Below are positions 43,628 through 53,973 of a stretch of DNA of 64,000 nucleotides, piece after piece. The DNA lies in assembly GCF_027594545.1 (NCBI RefSeq), contig NZ_CP115160.1:248001-312000 (forward strand). The letters run 5' to 3'. The position numbers and the translations under genes are program-made. The notes under the pieces are model-generated. The model did no database searches, was not told the origin of the DNA, and worked only from the letters and a program-made list of their open reading frames with translations. The stretch comes from Algoriphagus sp. TR-M9 (lineage in GTDB: Bacteria; Bacteroidota; Bacteroidia; Cytophagales; Cyclobacteriaceae). Every line of letters starts with the position of its first letter. The stretch's first letter is position 1.

Positions 43628-43715
43628 CTGTTTATGCACAGGTTTAAAATTGCATTATTCCTAGCAGAAATTGTCATATTTCGTTATTTACATTTCACCA
43701 TAAACATACACTACC

Positions 43716-46700
43716 TTGGCTATCAAGAATCAAACCGAAAGGAAAAGTTTCTCCTCCATTAAGGTGGTCAAAGACTATCCGGATTTTCTCGATATTCAAC
43801 TGCAGTCCTTCAAAGACTTTTTCCAGTTGGATACCCCCGCAGAAAAGCGCCGGGCAGACGGGTTATTTAAAGTATTCGCAGAAAACTTCCCAATCAGTGA
43901 TTCCAGAGAGAATTTCACTCTTGAATTTATTGATTATGCAGTAGATCCACCTAAATACTCGGTGGGCGAATGTATTGACCGCGGCTTGACCTACTCTGTC
44001 CCTTTGAAAGCAAAGCTGAGATTACTTTGCCATGACGAGGATAATGAAGACTTTGAAACGATTGAGCAAGAAGTATTCTTAGGTAATCTTCCGTATATGA
44101 CCGAAAAAGGGTCATTTGTGATTAATGGTGCAGAAAGAGTTATAGTTTCCCAACTACACCGTTCTCCTGGAGTGTTCTTTGCACAAAGTAAGCACACCAA
44201 CGGTACCAAACTTTACTCTGCCAGAATTATCCCTTTCAAAGGATCTTGGATTGAATTTGCGACTGACATCAATAATGTCATGTACGCATACATCGATCGT
44301 AAAAAGAAATTCCCTGTTACCACCTTGCTAAGATCTATTGGTTATGGCTCTGATAAGGATATCCTGGATCTGTTCGGGCTATCTGAAGAAGTCAATGCCA
44401 ATAAGACTGCAATGAAAAAGGTAGCTGGACGTAAACTGGCTGCAAGGGTTCTAAGAACTTGGGTAGAAGATTTCGTAGATGAAGATACTGGTGAGGTAGT
44501 TTCCATCGATAGAAATGAAGTATTGCTTGAACGCGATACTGTACTTACAGATGAGGATATTGAAATGATCCTGGATTCTGGCTCGAAGAGCATCATTCTC
44601 CATAGAGAAGATGTAAACGTGGCAGATTACTCGATCATCTATAATACATTACAAAAGGATAACTCCAACTCTGAAAAAGAGGCCGTGGAAGTTATCTACC
44701 GTCAGTTGAGAAATACTGAGGCACCTGATGAGTCTACAGCCCGTGAGGTGATCCATAGTTTATTCTTCTCTGACAAACGCTATGACTTAGGGGAAGTTGG
44801 TCGATATAGAATCAACAAAAAGCTAGGTCTAGATATAGATTCTGATAAAATCGTTCTTACCAAAGAAGATATTATCAACATCGTCAAGTACCTGATCGGA
44901 CTGATCAACTCAAAAGCTGTAGTCGATGATATTGATCACTTGAGCAATAGACGAGTAAGAACTGTAGGTGAGCAGCTCTACAGCCAGTTCGGTGTTGGTT
45001 TGGCCAGAATGGCCAGAACGATCCGTGAAAGAATGAACGTTCGTGACAATGAAGACTTTAAACCAGTCGATTTGATCAATGCACGTACACTTTCTTCTGT
45101 GATCAACTCTTTCTTTGGTACCAACCAGCTCTCTCAGTTTATGGATCAGACTAACCCTCTGGCTGAGCTGACTCACAAGAGAAGACTTTCAGCCTTGGGG
45201 CCAGGAGGTCTATCCAGAGAACGAGCAGGTTTCGAAGTACGAGATGTGCACTATACACACTATGGCCGTCTTTGTACCATCGAGACTCCAGAAGGACCAA
45301 ACATTGGTTTGATCTCCTCTCTGTGTGTTCATGCCAAAGTGAACTCTATGGGCTTCCTAGAGACTCCTTACCGTAAGGTGAAAGAAGGTAAAGTGAGTAT
45401 GAAGGCTGATGATATCCTGTTCCTTACTGCAGAGGAAGAAGATAATCATAACATCGCCCAGGCAAATGCACCGCTTGATGAAAATGGGCACTTTGTCAAT
45501 GAAAAAGTAAAAGCAAGATTCGAAGGTGACTTCCCAGTGTTGGAGCCTACCGAAATCAGCTATATGGACGTAGCTCCAAATCAGATTGTATCTGTGGCGG
45601 CATCCTTGATTCCTTTCTTGGAGCATGATGATGCTAACCGTGCATTGATGGGATCTAACATGCAACGTCAGGCAGTACCGCTACTGAAAGCCGAATCACC
45701 TATCGTAGGTACTGGCCTGGAAGCTAAAGCTGCTGTTGACTCTAGATCCCTAATCATAGCAGAGGCAAACGGTGTAGTGGATTATGTGGATGCTAAGAAA
45801 ATCACCATTAAGTACGACCTGTCTGATGATGAGCTTTTGGTTAACTTCACGGATGAGTACAAGTCTTATGATTTGATCAAATTCAGAAGAACCAACCAGG
45901 ATACCACTATCAATTTGACTCCTTTGGTGCTGAAAGGCCAAAAGGTTAAAAAAGGTCAGGTTCTAGTTGAGGGATACTCTACTAACCAAGGTGAACTTGC
46001 GCTAGGAAAAAACCTGAAAGTGGCATACATGCCGTGGCAAGGATACAACTTTGAGGATGCAATCGTAATCTCTGAGCGTGTGGTAAGAGAGGATATCTTT
46101 ACTTCCGTACACGTAGAAGAATTCCAGCTCGAAGTTCGTGATACCAAAAGAGGTGAAGAAGAGCTGACTTCTGAAATCCCTAACGTATCTGAAGATGCAG
46201 TGAAAAACCTCGATGAGCATGGTATCATTGCCATTGGTTCTGAGGTGAAAGAAGGGGATATCATTATCGGTAAAATCACTCCAAAAGGTGAAACTGACCC
46301 GACGCCGGAAGAGAAATTGCTAAGAGCGATCTTTGGTGATAAAGCCGGTGACGTGAAAGATGCTTCCTTGAAAGCTTCGCCTTCCTTGAACGGCGTAGTG
46401 ATCGAAACCAAGCTTTTCGCAAGACCTAAGAAAGACAAAGACGTAAGAGCCAAGTCTAAAGCTGAGGTTGAGAAGTTAAAAGGCAAATACTCGAAGGATC
46501 TATTGGGAATCAGAGCCCGAATGATCAACAAGCTAGTAACTATCCTGGACGGTAAAACCTCTCAGGGAGTGAAGCATAAATTTGGTGACGAAATCATCAC
46601 TAAAGGTCAAAAGTTCAACGCCAAGAACATTGAGAATAACCTTTTCCCTGCTAAGAACCCTTACAGAGATGAGTCTAATTACAATGTTCCTGAGGAGGCA

Positions 46701-47591
46701 AACTTGATCTCTGACATCATTCTGGATGACTGGACAAACGACGCACATACCAATGATCTCATCGTGCAGTTGGTGAAAAACTATACCAATGCTAGAAATG
46801 AAATCAGCGGTAAGTTCAAGCGTGAGAGGTTTACTCTAGAAGTAGGTGATGAACTTCCTGCAGGCATCGTACAGCTGGCCAAAGTTTACATCGCTAAGAA
46901 GCGTAAACTGAAGGTAGGAGATAAGATGGCCGGTCGTCACGGTAACAAAGGTATTGTGGCCAGAATCGTTCGAGACGAGGATATGCCATTCCTTGAGGAT
47001 GGAACCCCTATGGATATCGTATTGAATCCTCTAGGTGTACCTTCTCGAATGAACATCGGGCAGATCTTTGAAACTGTATTGGCATGGGCAGGACAGAAAC
47101 TGAATAAAAAGTATGCAACTCCAATCTTCGATGGTGCTACCATGGAGGAAGTGTCCCATGAGTTGGAATTGGCAGGCCTTCCGGCATACGGACGTACTTA
47201 TCTTTATGATGGTCTATCAGGTGTTAAGTTTGATCAGCCTATTACGGTAGGTGTAGCTTACATGCTGAAGCTGGGCCACTTGGTAGATGATAAGATGCAC
47301 GCTCGTTCCATCGGACCATACTCTTTGATTACGCAGCAGCCATTGGGTGGTAAAGCCCAGTTTGGTGGTCAGCGTTTTGGAGAGATGGAAGTATGGGCAC
47401 TGGAAGCATTCGGTGCATCCCATGTACTGCAGGAAATCCTGACAGTGAAGTCTGATGACGTAATCGGTAGAGCAAAAGCTTATGAAGCGATTGTGAAGGG
47501 TGAAAACCTTCCTAAACCAAACATACCTGAATCATTCAATGTATTGGTTCACGAGTTGAGAGGTTTGGCTCTAGAAATTACCTTAGATTAA
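43716..47591 (+). CDS. rpoB: DNA-directed RNA polymerase subunit beta
   Basis: 1291 residues. The start is TTG at 43716, since the conserved N-terminus ([20 protein letters not shown]) begins within ten codons and no ATG or GTG lies in between. The rifampicin region reads [20 protein letters not shown] with [13 protein letters not shown] after it, i.e. a sensitive-type sequence at the usual contact residues. The C-terminus [14 protein letters not shown] and [20 protein letters not shown] is typical. About 155 bases after rplL. Confidence 0.99.
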   Translation: MAIKNQTERKSFSSIKVVKDYPDFLDIQLQSFKDFFQLDTPAEKRRADGLFKVFAENFPISDSRENFTLEFIDYAVDPPKYSVGECIDRGLTYSVPLKAKLRLLCHDEDNEDFETIEQEVFLGNLPYMTEKGSFVINGAERVIVSQLHRSPGVFFAQSKHTNGTKLYSARIIPFKGSWIEFATDINNVMYAYIDRKKKFPVTTLLRSIGYGSDKDILDLFGLSEEVNANKTAMKKVAGRKLAARVLRTWVEDFVDEDTGEVVSIDRNEVLLERDTVLTDEDIEMILDSGSKSIILHREDVNVADYSIIYNTLQKDNSNSEKEAVEVIYRQLRNTEAPDESTAREVIHSLFFSDKRYDLGEVGRYRINKKLGLDIDSDKIVLTKEDIINIVKYLIGLINSKAVVDDIDHLSNRRVRTVGEQLYSQFGVGLARMARTIRERMNVRDNEDFKPVDLINARTLSSVINSFFGTNQLSQFMDQTNPLAELTHKRRLSALGPGGLSRERAGFEVRDVHYTHYGRLCTIETPEGPNIGLISSLCVHAKVNSMGFLETPYRKVKEGKVSMKADDILFLTAEEEDNHNIAQANAPLDENGHFVNEKVKARFEGDFPVLEPTEISYMDVAPNQIVSVAASLIPFLEHDDANRALMGSNMQRQAVPLLKAESPIVGTGLEAKAAVDSRSLIIAEANGVVDYVDAKKITIKYDLSDDELLVNFTDEYKSYDLIKFRRTNQDTTINLTPLVLKGQKVKKGQVLVEGYSTNQGELALGKNLKVAYMPWQGYNFEDAIVISERVVREDIFTSVHVEEFQLEVRDTKRGEEELTSEIPNVSEDAVKNLDEHGIIAIGSEVKEGDIIIGKITPKGETDPTPEEKLLRAIFGDKAGDVKDASLKASPSLNGVVIETKLFARPKKDKDVRAKSKAEVEKLKGKYSKDLLGIRARMINKLVTILDGKTSQGVKHKFGDEIITKGQKFNAKNIENNLFPAKNPYRDESNYNVPEEANLISDIILDDWTNDAHTNDLIVQLVKNYTNARNEISGKFKRERFTLEVGDELPAGIVQLAKVYIAKKRKLKVGDKMAGRHGNKGIVARIVRDEDMPFLEDGTPMDIVLNPLGVPSRMNIGQIFETVLAWAGQKLNKKYATPIFDGATMEEVSHELELAGLPAYGRTYLYDGLSGVKFDQPITVGVAYMLKLGHLVDDKMHARSIGPYSLITQQPLGGKAQFGGQRFGEMEVWALEAFGASHVLQEILTVKSDDVIGRAKAYEAIVKGENLPKPNIPESFNVLVHELRGLALEITLD

Positions 47592-47639
47592 TTAAGCGAA
47601 TGGGCTCGCGAGAGCCCTTTACATATCTTTCAAAAAACT

Positions 47640-50600
47640 ATGGCGTTCAGAAAAAATAAAAAACTTAACAATGATTTTTCCAGAGTTACCGTCAGCCTGG
47701 CTTCCCCAGAATCTATTCTGGATAGCTCTAATGGCGAGGTAACCCAGCCAGAGACCATCAATTACAGAACCTACAAACCGGAAATGGGTGGATTGTTTTG
47801 TGAGCGAATCTTTGGTCCTGTCAAAGACTGGGAGTGTCATTGTGGCAAGTACAAGCGCATCAGGTATAAAGGTATTATCTGTGACCGCTGCGGTGTAGAG
47901 GTTACAGAAAAGAAAGTAAGAAGAGAACGAATGGGGCACATCGAGCTGGTAGTTCCCGTTGCGCACATTTGGTATTTCAAATCTCTTCCCAATAAAATCG
48001 GTTACCTTCTAGGTTTACCTACCAAGAAGCTCGACCAGATCGTGTACTACGAGCGATATGCGGTAGTGCAGGCTGGTATCAAGGCAGAAGACGGGGTTCA
48101 GTACCTTGACTTCCTGACTGAAGACGAGTACTTGGATATTATGGATAAGCTTCCAAAGGAAAACCATATGCTTGATGATGACGATCCCAATAAATTTATC
48201 GCCAAAATGGGCGCTGAAGCATTGGAGATGCTATTGTCAAGATTGGATCTGGATGACCTTTCTTATTCACTTCGTCACCAGGCTGCTACTGACACTTCTC
48301 AGCAGAGAAAAGCAGAAGCCCTGAAAAGACTGAAAGTAGTAGAAGCATTCCGTGATGCTAGAACCAGAATAGAAAACCGTCCTGAGTGGATGGTGGTGCG
48401 TATGGTTCCAGTGATTCCGCCGGAATTGCGTCCTTTGGTTCCTTTGGATGGTGGTCGTTTTGCGACCTCCGATTTGAATGACCTGTATAGAAGAGTGATC
48501 ATCAGGAATAACCGTCTGAAGCGTTTGATCGATATCAAAGCTCCAGAGGTGATTTTGAGAAACGAAAAAAGAATGCTTCAGGAAGCTGTAGATTCTCTAT
48601 TCGATAACTCTAGAAAAGTAAATGCGGTAAGATCTGACGGAAACCGTGCTTTGAAATCCCTTTCCGACATGCTGAAAGGTAAGCAAGGTCGATTCCGTCA
48701 AAACTTGCTCGGTAAGCGTGTGGATTACTCCGGTCGTTCTGTGATCGTGGTAGGTCCTGAACTGAAGCTTCACGAGTGTGGTCTTCCTAAAAATATGGCA
48801 GCGGAACTTTTCAAGCCTTTCATCATCAGAAAACTGATCGAAAGAGGTATTGTAAAGACCGTAAAATCTGCTAAGAAAATTGTGGATCGTAAAGATCCAG
48901 TGGTTTGGGATATTTTGGAAAATGTACTAAAAGGACACCCGGTGCTCCTTAACCGTGCTCCTACGCTTCACAGACTAGGTATCCAGGCATTCCAGCCAAA
49001 ATTGATCGAAGGAAAAGCAATCCAGCTTCACCCATTGGTATGTACTGCATTCAACGCCGATTTTGACGGTGACCAGATGGCCGTTCACGTACCACTAGGA
49101 CATGAGGCTATTTTGGAAGCTTCTACTTTGATGCTTTCTGCACATAACATCCTTAACCCTGCCAATGGTGCTCCTATTACGGTACCATCTCAGGATATGG
49201 TTTTGGGGCTTTACTATGTGACCAAAGGCAAAAAATCCACTCCTGAGGAGCCAGTTCCGGGTGAAGGTATGACTTTCTACAGCACTGAGGAAGTGATTAT
49301 CGCATTGAACGAAGGACAAATCTCCAAGCATGCGAATATCAAGTGTAAAGTTCAGGTGCGTACTGAAGATGGTGGATACAAGGATGAAATCATCGAGACT
49401 GTAGCCGGTCGATTGATCTTCAACCAGTTTGTGCCAGATGAAGTAGGGTATGTGAATGAGCTTTTGACCAAAAAGAAACTTCAGCAGATTATTGCTAAAG
49501 TGGTCAAAGTATGTGGTATGGCACGTACCGCCAAATTCTTGGATGATATCAAGCACCTGGGTTTCCAGATGGCATACAAAGGTGGGCTTTCAATGGGCTT
49601 AAATGATGTAATCATCCCTGAAGAAAAAGAACCGATGATTGCCAAGGCACAGGAGGAAGTGGACCAAGTATGGAACAACTACCTAATGGGTCTGATCACA
49701 GACAACGAAAGATACAATCAGGTAATTGATATCTGGACCCGTACCAATTCCCATTTGACTAACAATCTGATGAAGCAGATGGAGGAGGATAAGCAAGGAT
49801 TCAATGCTATCTACATGATGATGCACTCAGGAGCCCGTGGTTCCAGAGAGCAGATCCGTCAGCTGGGTGGTATGAGAGGTTTGATGGCTAAGCCGCAGAA
49901 AAACCTTCAAGGTTCTGTGGGTGAGATCATCGAAAACCCTATTCTTTCCAACTTTAAGGAAGGTCTGGATGTTTTGGAATACTTTATCTCCACACACGGT
50001 GCACGTAAAGGTCTTGCTGATACAGCATTGAAAACAGCCGATGCGGGTTACTTGACTAGACGTCTGGTAGACGTAGCTCAGGATATGATTGTCACAGAGG
50101 AAGACTGCGGAACCTTGCGAGGATTGGTAGTTCAGCCGCTGAGAGACAATGACGATATCGTGGAGCCGCTATCTGAGCGAGTAGTGGGTAGAGTATCTGT
50201 TCATGATGTTTATCATCCTGTGACTGATGAATTGATCGTAGAAGGAGGAGAGGAGATCAGTGATGAGATCGCTAAGGTGATTGACGAGTCAGGCATTGAC
50301 GAAGTAGAAATCAGATCAGTATTGACCTGTGAAACCCGTAGAGGGGTGTGTGGCAAATGCTACGGAAGAAACCTTTCTACCGGACACAAAGTCCAAGCTG
50401 GTGAATCTGTAGGTGTAATTGCTGCCCAATCAATCGGTGAGCCAGGTACGCAGCTTACCTTGAGAACCTTCCACGTAGGTGGTACTGCATCAAACATGGC
50501 CGTTGAGGCGAGTGTGATTGCGAAGTTTGACGGGGTAGTTGAATTTGATGAGGAATTGAGACTGATCGAAACATCTGACAAGGATGGTGAGCCAGTAACT

Positions 50601-51950
50601 GTAGTGATGGGAAGATCAGGCGAAATCAAGATCAACGATCCGAAATCAGGGAAGACTTTGATGTCCAATCATGCTCCTTATGGTGCGATTTTGAACGTGA
50701 AAGAGGGACAAAAAATCTCCAAGGGAGACACACTTTGTAAGTGGGATCCATATAATGCGGTGATCTTGTCAGAATTTGACGGTAAAATAGACTTTGAATC
50801 CATCGTAGAAGGGGTTACTTTCAAGGAAGTTTCTGATGATCAGACTGGTTTCCGTGAAAAGGTTATTATCGATACTAAAGATAGAACTAAGAACCCTGCC
50901 ATTATCGTAGATTATGGTGAGGATTCAAAAGGATACAATATTCCGGTTGGAGCTCACTTGGCTGTGGAAGCAGGAGAAAAAGTGAAAGCGGGTCAGATCT
51001 TGGTTAAGATCCCTAGATCTGTAGGTAAGACACGTGATATTACCGGTGGTCTTCCGCGGGTTACTGAATTGTTCGAGGCAAGAAACCCTTCTAATCCAGC
51101 TGTGGTTTCTGAAATCGACGGTGTGGTTTCTTATGGAGGTATCAAGCGTGGTAACAGAGAGATTATCATCGAATCTAAAGATGGAGTGATCAAGAAGTAT
51201 ATGGTTTCTCTATCTAAGCATATCCTGGTGCAGGAGAATGACTTCATCCGTGCGGGTGAGCCATTGTCTGATGGAGCAATCACTCCAAATGACATCCTTG
51301 CAATCAAAGGGCCTACTGCTGTACAGGAATATTTGGTCAATGAAATCCAGGAAGTTTACCGACTTCAAGGTGTGAAAATCAACGATAAGCATATCGAGGT
51401 GATCGTATCTCAGATGATGCAGAAAGTTGAGATCCTAGATGCAGGTGATACTGGATTCCTACAAAACCAAGTAGTAGATAAGTGGGCATTTAGAGAGGAG
51501 AATGATAATATCCTGGACAAAAAAGTCGTGATGGATGCTGGTGATTCCTCTACCTTGAAGCCGGGAATGATAATTTCGGCGAGAAGACTTAGGGATGAGA
51601 ATTCCAGTCTGAAGCGAAAAGATCTAAAACTGGTACAAGTTAGGGATGCGGAGACTGCGGTTTCCAGACCTACTCTCCAGGGTATCACAGCAGCTTCACT
51701 AGGTACAGAGTCCTTTATCTCGGCGGCATCCTTCCAGGAAACTACCAAGGTGCTTTCCGAGGCATCGATCAGAGGTAAGCGCGATGAGCTATTGGGACTA
51801 AAGGAAAACGTGATCGTAGGTCACCTCATTCCTGCCGGTACTGGTCAGCGTGTATTGCAGCCGATTATCGTAGGATCTCAGGATGAATATGATAAACTAT
51901 CAGAAAACATGGAGCGTAACGCTAAAAAGTCAAGCGAAGCAATCCTGTAA
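47640..51950 (+). CDS. rpoC: DNA-directed RNA polymerase subunit beta'
   Basis: 1436 residues. The N-terminal zinc site is [20 protein letters not shown], the catalytic Mg2+ loop NADFDGD is at 472-478, and the bridge/trigger region has [20 protein letters not shown]. It follows rpoB after 48 bases. Ends at a clear terminator. Confidence 0.99.
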   Translation: MAFRKNKKLNNDFSRVTVSLASPESILDSSNGEVTQPETINYRTYKPEMGGLFCERIFGPVKDWECHCGKYKRIRYKGIICDRCGVEVTEKKVRRERMGHIELVVPVAHIWYFKSLPNKIGYLLGLPTKKLDQIVYYERYAVVQAGIKAEDGVQYLDFLTEDEYLDIMDKLPKENHMLDDDDPNKFIAKMGAEALEMLLSRLDLDDLSYSLRHQAATDTSQQRKAEALKRLKVVEAFRDARTRIENRPEWMVVRMVPVIPPELRPLVPLDGGRFATSDLNDLYRRVIIRNNRLKRLIDIKAPEVILRNEKRMLQEAVDSLFDNSRKVNAVRSDGNRALKSLSDMLKGKQGRFRQNLLGKRVDYSGRSVIVVGPELKLHECGLPKNMAAELFKPFIIRKLIERGIVKTVKSAKKIVDRKDPVVWDILENVLKGHPVLLNRAPTLHRLGIQAFQPKLIEGKAIQLHPLVCTAFNADFDGDQMAVHVPLGHEAILEASTLMLSAHNILNPANGAPITVPSQDMVLGLYYVTKGKKSTPEEPVPGEGMTFYSTEEVIIALNEGQISKHANIKCKVQVRTEDGGYKDEIIETVAGRLIFNQFVPDEVGYVNELLTKKKLQQIIAKVVKVCGMARTAKFLDDIKHLGFQMAYKGGLSMGLNDVIIPEEKEPMIAKAQEEVDQVWNNYLMGLITDNERYNQVIDIWTRTNSHLTNNLMKQMEEDKQGFNAIYMMMHSGARGSREQIRQLGGMRGLMAKPQKNLQGSVGEIIENPILSNFKEGLDVLEYFISTHGARKGLADTALKTADAGYLTRRLVDVAQDMIVTEEDCGTLRGLVVQPLRDNDDIVEPLSERVVGRVSVHDVYHPVTDELIVEGGEEISDEIAKVIDESGIDEVEIRSVLTCETRRGVCGKCYGRNLSTGHKVQAGESVGVIAAQSIGEPGTQLTLRTFHVGGTASNMAVEASVIAKFDGVVEFDEELRLIETSDKDGEPVTVVMGRSGEIKINDPKSGKTLMSNHAPYGAILNVKEGQKISKGDTLCKWDPYNAVILSEFDGKIDFESIVEGVTFKEVSDDQTGFREKVIIDTKDRTKNPAIIVDYGEDSKGYNIPVGAHLAVEAGEKVKAGQILVKIPRSVGKTRDITGGLPRVTELFEARNPSNPAVVSEIDGVVSYGGIKRGNREIIIESKDGVIKKYMVSLSKHILVQENDFIRAGEPLSDGAITPNDILAIKGPTAVQEYLVNEIQEVYRLQGVKINDKHIEVIVSQMMQKVEILDAGDTGFLQNQVVDKWAFREENDNILDKKVVMDAGDSSTLKPGMIISARRLRDENSSLKRKDLKLVQVRDAETAVSRPTLQGITAASLGTESFISAASFQETTKVLSEASIRGKRDELLGLKENVIVGHLIPAGTGQRVLQPIIVGSQDEYDKLSENMERNAKKSSEAIL

Positions 51951-51973
51951 TCAGCATGATTTAATAAATTTAA

Positions 51974-52002
51974 AAGGCCTGTTTCGCGACAGGCCTTTTT
52001 TA
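51974..52002 (+). terminator. Terminator of the rpoBC operon
   Basis: AAGGCCTGT (51974-51982) pairs with ACAGGCCTT (51989-51997) around a six-base loop, followed by T's, 24 bases after the rpoC stop. Confidence 0.92.
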
Positions 52003-52021
52003 TGAATATCTAGGATAGGAT

Positions 52022-52058
52022 AACCACAGTGGGCACAGAGGTTTACGCAGAGAACGCA
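52022..52058. repeat. CACAGAG-type repeat, copy 1
   Basis: Starts AACCACAGTGGGCACAGAG. It matches 28 of 37 positions with the copy at 52708 in the same orientation. The two copies flank the DUF3467 gene. Similar ACAGAG-rich repeats are common between genes in environmental bacteria. Confidence 0.5.
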
Positions 52059-52309
52059 ATCGATGTGTCTTTGTAGAAACTAGATTTGATAAGCCGAAAA
52101 ATAAGGGAAATAGGACTACTGAAGCCCGTATATAAATGTAACCTTAATTAGAAGTAAAAAGACAAAAGCATTATAGGATTAGATCAACAATAGAATTGAG
52201 GCCACTTCGGTCATCTGTACTAAGCGTAATCGAGGTTTCGGTCATCTGACACAGTGAGGAAAGGCGTTTTTTCTCAATGGCTTCAATGAAAATAAAAACA
52301 ATACAAACC

Positions 52310-52633
52310 ATGCAAGACGACAATCAAAATAAAAAAGCAGACCAGCAGATCAATGTAGAGCTTTCTGAAGAAGTAGCTGAGGGGGTTTATTCCAATTTAG
52401 CGATGATCGCACATTCCAATTCTGAATTTGTGATTGACTTCATTCGCTTGATGCCTGGCGTGCCCAAAGCTAAAGTAAAGTCTAGGATTATTGTAACCCC
52501 AGACCATGCCAAGCGGCTGCTTTCAGCATTGAAAGACAATATCGAGAAATACGAGGCTGCATTCGGTAAGATCAATCAGTCAGGAGGAGCGCCACAGTTT
52601 CCGATTAGTTTCGGTACGCCGGGGGAGGCTTAG
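52310..52633 (+). CDS. DUF3467 family protein
   Basis: About 107 residues from the ATG at 52310 (MQDDNQNKK); an ATG 11 codons earlier is possible but gives an unlike extension. Contains EEVAEGVYSNLAMIAHSNSE, FVIDFIRLMPGVPKAKVKSR and ITPDHAKRL-like VTPDHAKRLLSALKDNI, the conserved core. Function unknown. The gene after rpoC is a frequent position for this family in Bacteroidota. Ends at a terminator. Confidence 0.9.
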   Translation: MQDDNQNKKADQQINVELSEEVAEGVYSNLAMIAHSNSEFVIDFIRLMPGVPKAKVKSRIIVTPDHAKRLLSALKDNIEKYEAAFGKINQSGGAPQFPISFGTPGEA

Positions 52634-52661
52634 AATTGGATTGTTTTCTAACAGATATTTA

Positions 52662-52696
52662 AAACCTAGGCCAAGCTAAAGGCCTGGGTTTTTTTA
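52662..52696 (+). terminator. Terminator of the DUF3467 gene
   Basis: AAACCTAGGCC (52662-52672) with GGCCTGGGTTT (52681-52691), one wobble pair, eight-base loop, then a T run. Confidence 0.88.
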
Positions 52697-52707
52697 ATGT
52701 CTTTTTT

Positions 52708-52744
52708 AACCTCTGTGGACGCAGAGTTTTTCACAGAGAGCACA
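52708..52744. repeat. CACAGAG-type repeat, copy 2
   Basis: Starts AACCTCTGTGGACGCAGAG and matches copy 1 at 52022-52058 in direct orientation at 28 of 37 positions. Confidence 0.5.
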
Positions 52745-53139
52745 GCCTAAATTCGTTTGTTCTGCTTTTCGTGAAGCTGGAATACGCTATTTATTTTACT
52801 TTTATCGCCTCCGTGAGTGTCTCACTCGCGGAAAATCGATAATTTGAATCCGATTGGGGTGAAGCATTATTCCCAGGAAGATATTCTGGAGTGTAAATTT
52901 CTCCACCAAGGTTTGTGTCCGCACAGACCTTTATTTTTCTAGCAGTTTTAGGATGTTTTGTATGATTCCTTGTATTTGGATTTCCTTAAATCTCAAAATT
53001 ACCCTGTAATTGTATCTAATGATCTCTTTTTTATTTTCTGAGGAGACCCTAACTATAATTCAATATTTTACGAAATTCATCTCTAGGGCAACATTCCGGG
53101 CTCATTTTTTTTCCATTAAATTCACAGTACAACTATTTT

Positions 53140-53919
53140 TTAATAGTAGAAATACTCCGTTCGACTTATTTGTTGGAATCCAAAATAAGGATCAAATGCT
53201 TTGTTTTCCACAATCCTTCCATTTTCATCATAGAAATATTGAAATGCGTCTTGGCGACTTTCAGAAATTGTTCCTCGAACTCCTGATTCCTTTGCCACAA
53301 GAAGGCTATCATGATATCGATATACTAAATAATCTATTTTGAATTCTTCCTGACCCGCGGCAGATTTCCACTCGCGAATAATGTTTCCAAGGGAATCGTA
53401 TTCATAAATCATCAATTCCACACCGTTTTCAAAAGGATATTCAATTTGGGACAGCAAGTTTTGTGAATTATATCTGTATTGTGCCTGAAGGCTTCTTTCC
53501 ATATTAATACTTGAATGGAAAATTTTATCAATTCGATTTCCAGAAAGATATTCATATTCTTTGGTAGACTGCCAAATAGGTTTACCATTTTCGTAATTAA
53601 AGAAATGAGAAGTTTCCAGATTATCTCCTGAAAAATAGTTAAGTCCTATTCCAACTGTATCCTGATTCTTATCCCTTAAAATTATTAGCGTAATATTGCC
53701 AATTTCAGGATATAGCATTTCTCTAGAGATATCAACCTGATCAGAATCCCCTATGTAAACTATTGTTTTATTTAATGTCCCCTTTGGTTGATTCATTGGC
53801 ATTACTAACACTTGATTAAGTTCCTCTTCTAATGTAATTGGAAGAGAGTTTTCTCTTTCGATGACCTCACAGCCTACAAGGCCAAAGATTGCAAAAAATA
53901 AAATTGCTTTAGTTTTCAT
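53140..53919 (-). CDS. Hypothetical lipoprotein with YD-like repeats
   Basis: A protein of 259 residues. The signal ends at GLVGC, so Cys17 is lipidated. The second half has short repeats of the type MIYEYDSLGNIIREW, YRYHDSLLVAKESG, FQYFYDENGRIVENK and the C-terminal TEYFYY, recalling YD/RHS-type beta repeats though too few to form an RHS shell. Coded in A+T-rich sequence unlike the ribosomal genes around it. Divergent to the T9SS protein with 54 bases between starts. Function unknown. Confidence 0.7.
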   Translation of the reverse strand: MKTKAILFFAIFGLVGCEVIERENSLPITLEEELNQVLVMPMNQPKGTLNKTIVYIGDSDQVDISREMLYPEIGNITLIILRDKNQDTVGIGLNYFSGDNLETSHFFNYENGKPIWQSTKEYEYLSGNRIDKIFHSSINMERSLQAQYRYNSQNLLSQIEYPFENGVELMIYEYDSLGNIIREWKSAAGQEEFKIDYLVYRYHDSLLVAKESGVRGTISESRQDAFQYFYDENGRIVENKAFDPYFGFQQISRTEYFYY

Positions 53920-53973
53920 ATTTTCTACAAGTTTTATTCTAAATATAAGAACCAGATTTCAAACACTTAATTT

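Larger units (their letters stand above)
51951..52309. other. Intergenic region after rpoC
   Basis: Holds the rpoC terminator, one copy of a CACAGAG-type direct repeat at 52022-52058, and at 52191-52208 an 18-base match to the interior of the repeat at 4090-4247. Two copies of CGGTCATCTG lie at 52208-52217 and about 52239. No open frame of note. Confidence 0.55.
52634..53139. other. Intergenic region between the DUF3467 gene and the lipoprotein
   Basis: About 500 bases. It contains the DUF3467 terminator, the second CACAGAG-type repeat at 52708-52744, and then A+T-rich sequence with no supported gene. A 110-codon plus-strand frame at 53010 overlaps the lipoprotein gene antisense and is rejected. 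Confidence 0.6.

Noticed and set aside
45956..46531. 191-codon frame antisense to rpoB
   Set aside because: Shadow frame produced by the codon bias of rpoB.
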